This document shows, one piece after another, positions 17,412-25,319 of a stretch of 64,000 bases of DNA. The stretch is taken from the NCBI GenBank assembly GCA_004173185.1, contig SEFZ01000019.1, positions 1 through 64,000 of the forward strand. Direction: 5' to 3'. The first letter of the stretch is position 1. Each line of letters begins with the position of its first letter. Both the position numbers and the translations under genes were made by a program. The stretch is from Sphingomonadales bacterium (GTDB taxonomy: Bacteria > Pseudomonadota > Alphaproteobacteria > Sphingomonadales > Sphingomonadaceae). The notes under the pieces were generated by a model. That model was not told where the DNA came from, ran no database searches, and worked only from the letters and a program-made list of their open reading frames with translations.

Positions 17412-17993
17412 ATGCGTTTTGGATCTCACCATGGCCGCCACGAGCGCGGCCATCATTTCGGCCCGCGTGGCTTTGGGCGTGGGGGGTTTGGCGGGGGCTT
17501 CGGCCATCCGGGCCGCGAAGGCGGTCGCGGGCGGCGGATGTTCGACGGGAGCGAGCTGCGGCTCATTCTGCTCAAGCTGATCGAGGAGCAGCCGCGCCAC
17601 GGCTATGACCTGATCCGCGAAATCGAGGAGCGGACCGGCGGCGCGTATGCCCCGAGCCCGGGCGTCGTTTATCCGACGCTGACCATGCTCGACGACATGG
17701 AGCATATCGCCGAGCACAAGGCAGAGGGTGCCAAGAAGTCGTTCGCGATCACCGAGACCGGCACCGCGCATCTCGCGGAACATGCCGAACAGGTGACCGC
17801 ATTGTTCGAGCGGCTCGCGCATCTTGCTTCGCATCAGGCGCGCACCGATGGCGGGCCGATCCGCCGCGCAATGGGCAATTTGCGCGTTGCGCTGCAGAAC
17901 CGGATGAGCGCCGAGGGCGTTGATGCCGATACGTTGCATGACGTCGCGGCGATCCTCGACGAGGCGGCGCAGAAGATTGAGAGGCTGGCATGA
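17412..17993 (+). CDS. PadR-family transcriptional regulator with His/Gly/Arg-rich N-terminus
   Basis: A 193-aa protein. The first ~42 residues are unusual: HHGRHERGHHFGPRGFGRGG and similar, rich in His, Gly and Arg. The PadR winged helix follows (LRLILLKLIEEQPRHGYDLIREIEERTGGAYAPSPGVVYPTLTMLDDM), then a C-terminal dimerisation helix. A His-rich leader occurs in metal-responsive PadR proteins such as YqjI, so iron or nickel sensing is a reasonable inference. Its stop overlaps the DUF2218 gene (ATGA). Confidence 0.87.
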   Translation: MRFGSHHGRHERGHHFGPRGFGRGGFGGGFGHPGREGGRGRRMFDGSELRLILLKLIEEQPRHGYDLIREIEERTGGAYAPSPGVVYPTLTMLDDMEHIAEHKAEGAKKSFAITETGTAHLAEHAEQVTALFERLAHLASHQARTDGGPIRRAMGNLRVALQNRMSAEGVDADTLHDVAAILDEAAQKIERLA

Positions 17994-18313
17994 CGATCGC
18001 AACAATCAGCGCGCAGGCGGTGACCCCCACTGCCAGCGCCAGCAAATATCTCCAGCAGCTGTGCAAGCATTGGCAGCATAATCTGGAGGTGAGCTTCACG
18101 CCGGAAAACGGCACCGTGGTGTTCCCGAAGGACGCGCGCGGCGCCGATTGGCCGGGCGATGCGGTGGTCACGTTCGACGTGGTCGAAGCCGGGCTACAGG
18201 TTCGCATCGACGCGACGAGCGATGAGCAGTTGGAGGGACTGAAGGGCGCAGTCGCCCGGCATCTCGATCGCTTCGCGTTTCGCGAAGCGCCGTTGGCGTT
18301 CGACTGGAACTGA
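17990..18313 (+). CDS. DUF2218 domain protein
   Basis: A 107-aa protein of the DUF2218 family. Markers are ASKYLQQLCKHWQHNLEV, then FPKDARGADWPGDAVVTF and LEGLKGAVARHLDRFAFRE. Members are commonly encoded with PadR regulators and siderophore-interacting reductases, which hints at iron metabolism. The ATG overlaps the padR stop by four bases, so the two are cotranslated. No signal or membrane segment is seen. Confidence 0.82.
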   Translation: MTIATISAQAVTPTASASKYLQQLCKHWQHNLEVSFTPENGTVVFPKDARGADWPGDAVVTFDVVEAGLQVRIDATSDEQLEGLKGAVARHLDRFAFREAPLAFDWN

Positions 18314-18357
18314 GGAAATGGGCCTGGGCGAACTGCGCCGTCCACTCAGGCCATTCA

Positions 18358-19179
18358 TCATTTAATTCTGGCGAGGCCCTGCGCGCGATCGCAATCGTCA
18401 ATCGTGGTGACCATTTTCCGGGTCGCTGCGTCAGCAATCTTCTTGTCCGGCGAAAACTGCGCGCTGCGCACCGTGCTGACTTCGAGTTGCAGTTTGGGAT
18501 CCAATTTGGTGCCGTCTGCCAGCCCGAGCATTGCCATGCCGCGCTTCTGTGTTTGCGCTACGCCAGGAGCGGCCGGCTTTCCGTTCACCATCGCGAGGGT
18601 GGTATAAAGTTCGGCATAGCCCAGATACTGGACGCCACATGCGCGCCGCTCGGCTGCGGTTAGCGTGCGGCGCTCCGCAGCCGTGGGTGGTGCTGCGGTT
18701 TCCTTGCCGGTCGGGCAGGCCTGTTTCTCTCCATATTCGCAGGCTTTGGAAACGACGATGGTCGCCTGCGCCATGTCCTTGGGGCCTCCCGAACCGCTGC
18801 CCAGCATCAGGCCCAGCCGCAAGCAGCTATGCCCGTCCTTTAGATCACATCCCTTGGCATAGGATGCGCGTGCCATGGGCAGGTTGATCGGTACGCCATT
18901 TCCCTGTCGCGTGATGTTGCCCAGCCCGCGGCATCCGATCGCATGCCCCCGATCGCAACCCATCTGGATGTAGAGCAAAGCCATTGCTTCGTTCTTCGGC
19001 AGCGTAGGGGAGCCGCGCATGAGCAGCACGCCATATTGGGTGCAGGCGCTCGCATTCTTGCCGACTTCACAAGCGCGCAACACGGTCGCTTCAGAGGGCG
19101 GGGTCTGGCTCTGCTGGCCGTGCGCTCCGGAGAAGGGGAGCATCAAAGTGAGCGCAAGAAGGGGTCGCATCAAGGTCAT
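18358..19179 (-). CDS. Secreted Sel1-like repeat protein
   Basis: A 273-aa protein with a signal peptide (LLALTLMLPFSGAHG-QQ). It then has Cys-containing Sel1-type repeats spaced about 36 residues apart (MALLYIQMGCDRGHAIGCRGLG, MARASYAKGCDLKDGHSCLRLG, ATIVVSKACEYGEKQACPTG), as in Hcp-like secreted proteins. The C-terminal ~90 residues are unlike the repeats. The function is probably protein-protein interaction in the envelope. An alternative start is the ATG at 19170. The 123-bp gap to the next gene holds nothing obvious. Confidence 0.72.
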   Translation of the reverse strand: MTLMRPLLALTLMLPFSGAHGQQSQTPPSEATVLRACEVGKNASACTQYGVLLMRGSPTLPKNEAMALLYIQMGCDRGHAIGCRGLGNITRQGNGVPINLPMARASYAKGCDLKDGHSCLRLGLMLGSGSGGPKDMAQATIVVSKACEYGEKQACPTGKETAAPPTAAERRTLTAAERRACGVQYLGYAELYTTLAMVNGKPAAPGVAQTQKRGMAMLGLADGTKLDPKLQLEVSTVRSAQFSPDKKIADAATRKMVTTIDDCDRAQGLARIK

Positions 19180-19302
19180 GGGCGTGGATCCCGCAGAGCG
19201 ACTGCGCGCCAGATTAGCGCGCGGTTTTCGCGGGTCAGAAAAGCATGACGGACCGGCGACAGGAATACCCAGTTCAGGGGGGGCGCCCGGCGACCGCTGA
19301 CC

Positions 19303-20889
19303 TCAGTCTTCGCCCCGTTGCAACACCATGCCCATTTCCTCGACGTCGAGGTCGCGCTCAAGTTCGTGCAGCACTTCGTCTTCGATATATCCGGCGCGGT
19401 GGAGGCGGACGAGTTCCTCGCGACTTGCCGCGAGCGCGCCTAGCAGCACGTCGAAATGCGGACGCAGCTTTTCCATCGCGGCCGGCGCGTTCTCGGCATA
19501 GCGCTCCATATATTCGAGCCGCTTCCTGTGCTGCTCCAGCAACATCGGGTGGATCAGCGTGCCGTCTGGCGCATAGGCCAGCTCCTCGGCCTTGGCGACG
19601 CGGGCGCGGGCCATCGCGGCTTCGGTTTGGGCCATGTCCATCCGGGCTGGCGGATCGACATCTTCGGGCTGGATAGTGCGGATCAGCCAGCCAAGGCTCG
19701 ACCCCTGGCCCACGACGGTGAAGAAGATCACCGCGAATGCACAGACCAGCATCAGGTCACGTCCCGGCATGTCGAGCGGCAAGGTGAGCGCCACCGCGAG
19801 CGTGACGACCCCGCGCATGCCCGCCCAGCCAAGCACGCTCGCCTGCCGCCAGCCCAGTGGCCGGGCGGTCTTCATCCCTTTCTTGCGCAGGGCGGCGAGG
19901 ATGAAGTCCTGTCCGAACACCCAGACGAAGCGCGAAAGGGTGACCGCGAGGACTACCCCGATGACCGCCGCGATCATCGATGCCGGGATCGCGTCCACGC
20001 CGCCGATGCGCTCGATCGCGCCGCGCAGAGAAAAGCCGATCAGGATGAACACCATGGCTTCGAGGATGAAGCTCTGGATCTGCCAGAAGGAACCGCCGAT
20101 CAGCCGCACTGAGGCAGACATCACCGTGTGCTGGAACCAGCCGAGGATGAGGCCCGCGGTGACCGCTGAGATCACGCCTGAAACATGCACCGCTTCGCCG
20201 GCGATATAGGCGGTCCAGCCGAGAAGCGTGGTCGCGACGATGATCAGCATTCGGTCATGCAGTTTCTTGGCGATGAGTATCCACAGCGCGCCGACTGCGC
20301 CGCCGACGATCACGCCGCCGATCGCGACCATGAAGAAGCTGCCAATCGCTTCGCCCGCATCGAAAACCCCACTCAGCGTCGCGACGACGGCGAAGCGGAA
20401 GAGGATCAGCCCCGTCGCGTCGTTGAGCAGGCTCTCGCCCTCCAGCAACGCGGTCAGGCGGCGTGGCAGGGGCACGCCTTTGAGCACCGCGCGCGCGGAC
20501 ACCGCATCGGGCGGCGACACGATCGCGCCCAGCGCAAAGCAGGCGGCGAGCGGCAGTTCCGGCACCAGCCAATGGACGACGAGCCCTACGATCAGCGTGG
20601 TGAAGATCACCGCGCCCACCGCGAGCGACAATATGCCGGGCAAGTGACGGCGAAAGCGTCCGAGCGCCGTCGAATAGGCACCATCGACCAGCAAGGGCGG
20701 CAGGAACAGCACCAGCGCCAGTTCCGGATCGAGCGAAATGCTGGGCAGGCCGGGGATGAAGGCAAGCGCGCCACCACCAACCAGCAGCGCCGTGGCGGGC
20801 GGCAGGCGGAGCTTCAGTGCCAGCCAATATAAGCCGACGACCACAGCCAGCAGGGCAAGTATGAGCTCAAACGCGTCGACGGCATGCAT
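19303..20889 (-). CDS. CPA1-family Na+/H+ antiporter
   Basis: A 528-aa inner-membrane protein. About 12 hydrophobic segments fill residues 5-415, followed by a ~110-residue cytoplasmic tail. The CPA1 motifs are present: LVLFLPPLLVDGAY, SPPDAVSARAVL with the transport Asp, and EGESLLNDATGLILFRFAV with the ND pair. GWAGMRGVVTLAVALTLP lies late in the transporter domain. It exchanges cytoplasmic Na+ (or K+) for protons. AGGAG precedes the ATG. It lies 29 bp downstream of the glycosyltransferase gene on the same strand. Confidence 0.9.
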   Translation of the reverse strand: MHAVDAFELILALLAVVVGLYWLALKLRLPPATALLVGGGALAFIPGLPSISLDPELALVLFLPPLLVDGAYSTALGRFRRHLPGILSLAVGAVIFTTLIVGLVVHWLVPELPLAACFALGAIVSPPDAVSARAVLKGVPLPRRLTALLEGESLLNDATGLILFRFAVVATLSGVFDAGEAIGSFFMVAIGGVIVGGAVGALWILIAKKLHDRMLIIVATTLLGWTAYIAGEAVHVSGVISAVTAGLILGWFQHTVMSASVRLIGGSFWQIQSFILEAMVFILIGFSLRGAIERIGGVDAIPASMIAAVIGVVLAVTLSRFVWVFGQDFILAALRKKGMKTARPLGWRQASVLGWAGMRGVVTLAVALTLPLDMPGRDLMLVCAFAVIFFTVVGQGSSLGWLIRTIQPEDVDPPARMDMAQTEAAMARARVAKAEELAYAPDGTLIHPMLLEQHRKRLEYMERYAENAPAAMEKLRPHFDVLLGALAASREELVRLHRAGYIEDEVLHELERDLDVEEMGMVLQRGED

Positions 20890-20918
20890 CAGCTTGGGCT
20901 CCTACTTGCGCGGGATGG

Positions 20919-22067
20919 TCAGGCCTTACGCTCCAATACTTCGAGATAGGTGTCGAGCACCTTCTCGTTGATCGCGCTCCACACATAGCCATCCGCCTTG
21001 GCGTGGCCGGCGTCGGATTGCGCGCGATACAGCGCCGGGTCCTGCGCCAGCATCGCGATCTTGTCCGCATAGGCATGCACGTCGCGGGCCGGGACCAGAA
21101 AGCCGGTCTTGCCTTCGTCGATCAGGTCCATCGCGCCGGTTGCGTGCGCGGCGACGACGGGAACGCCTGCGGCCATCGCCTCCAGCGTCACGTTGCCGAA
21201 GGTCTCGGTGACCGAGGGGTTGAACAGCACGTCCATGCACGCGACCGCGCGGCCGAGATCGTCGCCGCGCTGGAAACCGGCGAACACGGCTTCGGGCACG
21301 CGCTCGGCAAACCATTCGCGCGCGGGGCCGTCGCCGATCACGAGCACGCGGTGCGGCACATTGCGCGCGGTCAGCTCGCGGCACACCTCGGAGAAGATAT
21401 CGAGGCCCTTTTCCTTGACCAGCCGGCCAAGGAATCCAACCGCGAATTCCTGATCGCCAAGCCCGAGCGATTGCCGCCATTCCATGCTGCGGCGATCGGG
21501 AGAGAAGCGATCATGATCGACCCCGCGCGCCCAGATGTTGATCGGGGTGGTGACGCCCCATTCGTGCAACAGGTCCTTCATCGATTGGCCGGGGACGACC
21601 ACGGCATCGACCTTGTTGTAAAAGCGCTTCGACAGGCCAACGACCAGCGGCTCGAGAAAGCCGAGATGATAGTAGCGCGGATAAGTCTCGAAGCGGGTGT
21701 GCAGCGATGCGATCACCGGCAGCTTGTTCCGGCGTGCATAGCGGATCGCGGCGTGGCCGATAAATTCGGGGGCCGAGACATGGATCATGTTGGGCTTGAA
21801 CGCCGCCAGATCGTCGCGCACCGATTTGGGCAGGCGGGTCGCGAAGCGGAATTCGCCGCGCTCGCCGGGCAGCGGCCAGCTGGGAATGCTTACCAGATCG
21901 CCGGTCGGCTCGAACGCGGGCTTTTCGACCGTGGGCGAATAGATGCGCACCTTCACGCCGCGCGAAAGCAGGTGACCAACCAGCATGTTAAGTGCCTGAT
22001 TGGCCCCGTCGCGAACGTAATTATAGTTGCCGCTGAACAGCGCAACGCGGAGGTCCGAAGGATTCAT
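20919..22067 (-). CDS. GT4-family glycosyltransferase
   Basis: A 382-aa GT-B glycosyltransferase. The N-terminal domain carries the Gly-rich acceptor region (FSGNYNYVRDGANQALNMLVGHLL). The C-terminal domain has the GT4 donor motif GFLGRLVKEKGLD and the E(x7)E motif in FNPSVTETFGNVTLEAMAAGVPVVA. By family resemblance (GtfA/mannosyltransferase type, SLHTRFETYPRYY) it may build a glycolipid such as those that replace LPS in sphingomonads, but the substrate is not proven. It is divergent from radA. Confidence 0.85.
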   Translation of the reverse strand: MNPSDLRVALFSGNYNYVRDGANQALNMLVGHLLSRGVKVRIYSPTVEKPAFEPTGDLVSIPSWPLPGERGEFRFATRLPKSVRDDLAAFKPNMIHVSAPEFIGHAAIRYARRNKLPVIASLHTRFETYPRYYHLGFLEPLVVGLSKRFYNKVDAVVVPGQSMKDLLHEWGVTTPINIWARGVDHDRFSPDRRSMEWRQSLGLGDQEFAVGFLGRLVKEKGLDIFSEVCRELTARNVPHRVLVIGDGPAREWFAERVPEAVFAGFQRGDDLGRAVACMDVLFNPSVTETFGNVTLEAMAAGVPVVAAHATGAMDLIDEGKTGFLVPARDVHAYADKIAMLAQDPALYRAQSDAGHAKADGYVWSAINEKVLDTYLEVLERKA

Positions 22068-22149
22068 CGCAGCGCAGATAGCGGGCAGCGGGGTTAAGGT
22101 CCATCGGTACGGGCTTGTTCTTGGATTGTTCCTGCGTTACGCAGCCGCC

Positions 22150-23535
22150 ATGGCAAAACCACGCAAACGCTATGTCTGTCAGGCTTGTGGCTCGGTAACC
22201 GCGCAATGGGCCGGGCAATGCGGCGATTGCAGCGACTGGAACACGCTGGTCGAGGAAGCGGGCGGCAACGTCACGCCGTTTCAGGCCAAGCACAACCTCC
22301 AGTCCGGCGGGCGCGCGATCCAGCTTACCGGGCTGAACACCGATATCGCGCTGCCGGAGCGGATGGAGACCGGGATCGCCGAACTCGATCGCGCATTGGG
22401 CGGCGGCTTTGTCGAGGGTTCGGCCACGCTGATCGGCGGCGATCCGGGGATCGGCAAATCGACATTGCTGCTCCAGGCCGCGGCCAAGGTCGCCAACCGG
22501 GGGCTGCGCGTCGTCTATGTCTCGGGCGAGGAAGCCGGGGATCAGGTGCGGCTGCGGGCGCGACGGTTGGGGCTGGGACAGGCACCGGTGATGTTCGCAG
22601 CGGCGACTTCGGTGCGCGATATCCTGACGACGATGGGTGCCAATGAATCAGGGGGGGGCGCCCCGCCCGCATTGCTGGTGATCGATTCGATCCAGACGAT
22701 GCACAGCGACCTGATCGAAGGCGCACCGGGTACGGTGAGTCAGGTGCGCGCCTCGGCAGGCGAACTGATCCGCTTCGCCAAGGAAAATAGCACGGCGGTC
22801 GTGCTGGTCGGCCACGTCACCAAGGACGGCAATATCGCCGGCCCGCGCGTGCTCGAACATATGGTGGATACCGTGCTGGCGTTCGAAGGCGAGCGCAGCC
22901 ACCAATATCGCATCCTGCGCGCCGTGAAGAACCGCTTCGGCGGCACCGACGAGATCGGGGTGTTCGCGATGGAGAGCGAGGGGCTTTCAGAGGTCGCGAA
23001 CCCTTCGTCGCTGTTCCTCACCCAGCGCGACGAAAGCGTGACCGGCACGATCGTGTTCCCCGCGCTGGAGGGCACCCGGCCTGTTCTGGTCGAGGTACAG
23101 GCGCTGGTGGTCCGGCTGGCATCGGGCGCAACCCCCCGCCGCGCCGTGGTCGGCTGGGATTCATCGCGGCTGTCGATGATCCTCGCAGTGCTGGAGGCGC
23201 GCTGCGGGCTGAGTTTCTCCACCTGCGAAGTCTATCTCAACATCGCGGGCGGATACCGCGTGCAGGACCCCGCCGCCGATCTGGCGGTCGCGGCGGCTCT
23301 GGTCTCGGCGCTGGCAGAACGCCCGCTGGCGGCGGACGCGGTGGCGTTTGGCGAGATTGCCTTGTCGGGCGAAGTACGCCCGGTGGCGCATGGGGCGCTC
23401 CGGTGCCGCGAGGCAGGCAAGCTCGGCTTCGCCAAGGCGCTCGCTCCCGCGGCGCAGGCGGACAAGGGCGGCCTGGCGCTAACCGGGTTCAAGAACCTCG
23501 CGGCGTTCGTGGATCATCTGCTGGGTGTTAGGTGA
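22150..23535 (+). CDS. radA: DNA repair protein RadA, 3' end altered by prophage insertion
   Basis: A 461-aa RadA/Sms. It has the N-terminal zinc ribbon (CQACGSVTAQWAGQCGDC), Walker A GGDPGIGKST, the RadA-specific KNRFGG and a C-terminal Lon-type domain. It acts as a branch-migration helicase in recombinational repair. The start at 22150 is the conserved MAKPRKRYVC. The Mu-like prophage is inserted at 23526: the last codons GTT AGG TGA are phage DNA, giving ...Leu-Leu-Gly-Val-Arg. Joining the flanks after removing the phage and one target copy gives Leu-Leu-Gly-Arg-TAA, so the protein differs by only one added residue and should stay functional. Confidence 0.95.
   Translation: MAKPRKRYVCQACGSVTAQWAGQCGDCSDWNTLVEEAGGNVTPFQAKHNLQSGGRAIQLTGLNTDIALPERMETGIAELDRALGGGFVEGSATLIGGDPGIGKSTLLLQAAAKVANRGLRVVYVSGEEAGDQVRLRARRLGLGQAPVMFAAATSVRDILTTMGANESGGGAPPALLVIDSIQTMHSDLIEGAPGTVSQVRASAGELIRFAKENSTAVVLVGHVTKDGNIAGPRVLEHMVDTVLAFEGERSHQYRILRAVKNRFGGTDEIGVFAMESEGLSEVANPSSLFLTQRDESVTGTIVFPALEGTRPVLVEVQALVVRLASGATPRRAVVGWDSSRLSMILAVLEARCGLSFSTCEVYLNIAGGYRVQDPAADLAVAAALVSALAERPLAADAVAFGEIALSGEVRPVAHGALRCREAGKLGFAKALAPAAQADKGGLALTGFKNLAAFVDHLLGVR
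23521..23525. repeat. Target-site duplication, left copy (CTGGG)
   Basis: CTGGG immediately precedes the phage terminal TG and is repeated at 60339-60343 after the terminal CA. It lies within the last host codons of radA. Confidence 0.92.
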
Positions 23536-23599
23536 CAGTTGATGTCGGAGTGGGCGGGATAATGTGGCATTTGGCGGGATTATCCGGGACGAATGGCGG
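23526..23599. promoter_or_regulatory. Prophage left end with transposase-binding-type repeats
   Basis: From the terminal TG inward there are related motifs: TGACAGTTGATGTCGG (23533-23548), GGGCGGGATAATGTGG (23552-23567) and CCGGGACGAATGGCGG (23584-23599). They resemble the sites at the right end (60294-60335, opposite strand), notably CGGGACRAATG. They are the likely L-end sites for transposase A. From 23600 to 23984 no gene was found, only the repeats described at 23735 and 23826. Confidence 0.7.
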
Positions 23600-23734
23600 T
23601 TTTGCGTCGGTTCTGGCATTTCGGGTCGCCTCGTTACGCACTGCGGGCGCTGTCAAGAGTCGGTAGGCGTCTTACCATTGGTTTGACAAGACAGGCCGGA
23701 GTTGGGGCGGTCAAGCCCGCGAACCGCGCATAGG

Positions 23735-23750
23735 CCGCTCAGGCGTCTCT
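23735..23750 (+). repeat. 16-bp subterminal repeat, left copy
   Basis: CCGCTCAGGCGTCTCT recurs with one mismatch in the same orientation at 60205-60220, near the right end, where it forms one arm of a hairpin. It could be a further transposase or accessory-protein site. Confidence 0.5.
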
Positions 23751-23825
23751 CAATGGCTGTTTTTCGTGCTCTAAGCGATCGATGAGCGGTCGTTGAGGCG
23801 CGCTAGGGCTGCGACCGGGCACCTG

Positions 23826-23951
23826 AAGTGGGACTTTTGAAGGTCCCACTTTGCAGAGCCGAGGCCCACTTCCAGAAAATGACGGATTTCCGCGCCTTTT
23901 ACTCGCTGCCGCACATTAAATCATGTGTTTCGGCTGACAGCTAAGTGGGAC
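23826..23951. repeat. Cluster of AAGTGGGAC motifs
   Basis: AAGTGGGAC occurs at 23826-23834 and 23943-23951, its complement at 23843-23851, and an 8-of-9 match to the complement at 23863-23871. The first two form a hairpin with an 8-nt loop. The cluster lies beyond the end of the leftward repressor operon. It could terminate that transcript (no U-tract is seen) or bind a phage protein. Confidence 0.55.
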
Positions 23952-23984
23952 CCTTTTCTAGCGACGGCAATGATCCTCGATCGC

Positions 23985-24113
23985 TCAGGGAGCGAGATGC
24001 AGGATGCCCATGATCAGCAGCACAATGATGCCTAGAGCCCAGCGCGGCACGCCGCGTAGCAGTGGGCCGTGGCCGGCCTCGGCTCGGAGGCAATCGATCA
24101 GCCGATCCAACAT
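23985..24113 (-). CDS. Small single-span membrane protein, last gene of the repressor operon
   Basis: A 42-aa frame starting 6 bases after the preceding gene's stop. The sequence is MLDRLIDCLRAEAGHGPLLR followed by a hydrophobic C-terminal half (WALGIIVLLIMGILHLAP), i.e. one membrane segment. No family is recognised. The ribosome-binding site is weak, so coupling to the gene before it is likely. Its place behind the repressor means it would be made in the lysogen. Confidence 0.5.
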   Translation of the reverse strand: MLDRLIDCLRAEAGHGPLLRGVPRWALGIIVLLIMGILHLAP

Positions 24114-24119
24114 TTCGCT

Positions 24120-24299
24120 TCAGCTGGTCGAGCTGGTCGCCATGACAAGGAAAAAGATGGCGACGAAGCCAACGCCGATAATCCAATGAACGCGCCGCTT
24201 ATGCGGATCTAGATCGGCTCTGCAGTGCGGGCATATCAGAGCTTTCGCGCTGATCGCTCCGTCACATTGGGGGCAATTGGCCGCTGTCACCTCAAGCAT
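24120..24299 (-). CDS. Zinc-ribbon protein with C-terminal membrane segment
   Basis: A 59-aa protein. Two CxxC pairs (NCPQCDGAI, LICPHCRADL) form a zinc ribbon, followed by a basic patch HKRRVHW and one hydrophobic span IIGVGFVAIFFLVM. It starts 4 bp after the repressor stop with AGGAG upstream (TAGGAGCATG), so it is part of the repressor operon and expressed in the lysogen. A role in superinfection exclusion or host modulation is possible but not shown. The start at MLEVTAANC is chosen because the longer frame lies inside the repressor gene. Confidence 0.72.
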   Translation of the reverse strand: MLEVTAANCPQCDGAISAKALICPHCRADLDPHKRRVHWIIGVGFVAIFFLVMATSSTS

Positions 24300-24303
24300 G
24301 CTC

Positions 24304-25014
24304 CTAAACTCGCTTTCCGATAAAGACGACCCGGCCCACGATATTGACCTCTTCATGGAAGACGTCGTCAGATTCGACGCGATCATTATCCGAGTAAAGT
24401 AACACGCGATCCTTACGAATTCGCAAGCGCTTGATCATTGCGATATCCCCGATCGTCAGCGCCCAAAAGGCATCTTCTTCCCTAACCGTTTTCGCAGAGA
24501 GGTCGATGAGGATCAGATCGCCATTGTTGATCGTCGGTGCCATCGAATCCCCCAGGCCCCGAGTCCATGCCAATTGCGATGGCGGCGTTCTGGTTATCGA
24601 TTCGATCCATGACCGCGGGAAGAACTTCGGTTCGGCCTGAATATCACCATCTGAGTACGTTCCCCCAAGACCGTACGCAAATTCGACATCGTTCACGGCG
24701 ACGAGATCGAGATCGCTTGGCGCGGTCTTCGCTCCTGCCCCGCCGCTCAACCATTTGCGGATCTCCTCGCCGGGAACCGTCGCAGCTTCCTGGCGCCCGA
24801 AAAGCAGCCATTCCAGACTGACGTTCAGGGCCTCGGCGATCCGAATAGCGACGTCCGTTTTCTTGGGGCCGTTCTGAATCGCGTCGCCGATGGTGCTTTC
24901 CGGCAAACCCGATTGCTGCGCCAGCCAAGACCGAGTTTTCGGCCCCATTGCCTCCAAAATGCGCAATCCGACCGAATTTTCGGTCTTTGCAGCTTGACGC
25001 CCCGGCCGAGACAT
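24304..25014 (-). CDS. Phage repressor (HTH + S24 autoprotease domain)
   Basis: A 236-aa CI/LexA-like repressor. The N-terminal HTH region is TRSWLAQQSGLPESTIGDAI and AIRIAEALNVSLEWLLFG. The S24 domain contains GDSMAP with Ser157 and IAMIKRL with Lys195, a 38-residue spacing as in LexA-type autoproteases. It should therefore be cleaved on RecA activation and induce the phage after DNA damage, unlike the Mu c repressor. ATG at 25014 is chosen because the long upstream extension runs through the divergent ner region. Operators with a CCGAATTTTCGG-type core lie in and around its promoter. Confidence 0.88.
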   Translation of the reverse strand: MSRPGRQAAKTENSVGLRILEAMGPKTRSWLAQQSGLPESTIGDAIQNGPKKTDVAIRIAEALNVSLEWLLFGRQEAATVPGEEIRKWLSGGAGAKTAPSDLDLVAVNDVEFAYGLGGTYSDGDIQAEPKFFPRSWIESITRTPPSQLAWTRGLGDSMAPTINNGDLILIDLSAKTVREEDAFWALTIGDIAMIKRLRIRKDRVLLYSDNDRVESDDVFHEEVNIVGRVVFIGKRV

Positions 25015-25044
25015 TTTAACCGAGTTTTCGGACCGAATTTCCGG
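24931..25044. promoter_or_regulatory. Repressor operator array (four sites; a fifth at 25253-25264)
   Basis: CCGAGTTTTCGG at 24931-24942 and 25020-25031, CCGAATTTTCGG at 24972-24983 and 25253-25264, and CCGAATTTCCGG at 25033-25044. All are CCGA/TCGG palindromes. Two lie inside the repressor's first codons, two lie in the divergent repressor/ner promoter region, and one lies within ner. They are the expected targets of the S24 repressor and/or Ner. Confidence 0.75.
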
Positions 25045-25056
25045 GGATTTACTCAC

Positions 25057-25317
25057 GTGACAATTGCCGACATGCACAGGATCGACGTGAAAGCGGCGCT
25101 CCAGAAGAAATTCGGATCTGTTGCCAGCTTCGAGCGCAAACATGATTTGCCCGAAAAGTCGGTGAACGACGTGCTTCGAGGACGCCCCTGGAAGCGCGTT
25201 GCTGACGCAATTGAAAAAGCTTTGGCCACAGAAGAGGGCACTCCTGCCGAATCCGAATTTTCGGATTGTAGCAAGGGATGTGCGACCTCGCATCGTCTAA
25301 TTGAAGGTGCGCGCTAG
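25057..25317 (+). CDS. Ner-like DNA-binding protein
   Basis: An 86-aa protein, or 81 aa if started at the ATG 25072. The segment MHRIDVKAALQKKFGSVASFERKHDLPEKSVNDVL followed by KRVADAIEKAL matches the Mu Ner / SfsB HTH layout (WHRADVIAGLKK... in Mu). Ner represses the early and repressor promoters late in the lytic cycle. The GTG at 25057 is preferred because GGGGA lies about 10 nt upstream, while the ATG has no site. It is divergent from the repressor, and one operator lies inside its 3' part. Confidence 0.8.
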   Translation: MTIADMHRIDVKAALQKKFGSVASFERKHDLPEKSVNDVLRGRPWKRVADAIEKALATEEGTPAESEFSDCSKGCATSHRLIEGAR

Positions 25318-25319
25318 AC

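Noticed and set aside
23820-23955. A CRISPR array suggested by the repeated AAGTGGGAC
   Set aside because: The repeats are only 9 bp, mixed in orientation and irregularly spaced; no cas genes are present.
23600-23984. A gene in the 385 bp after the left end sites
   Set aside because: All frames are short and without ribosome-binding sites or motifs; the space holds repeats and control DNA.
24304-25293. A longer repressor starting near 25293
   Set aside because: The extra residues would be antisense to ner and the operator region. The ATG at 25014 gives a normal S24 repressor length.
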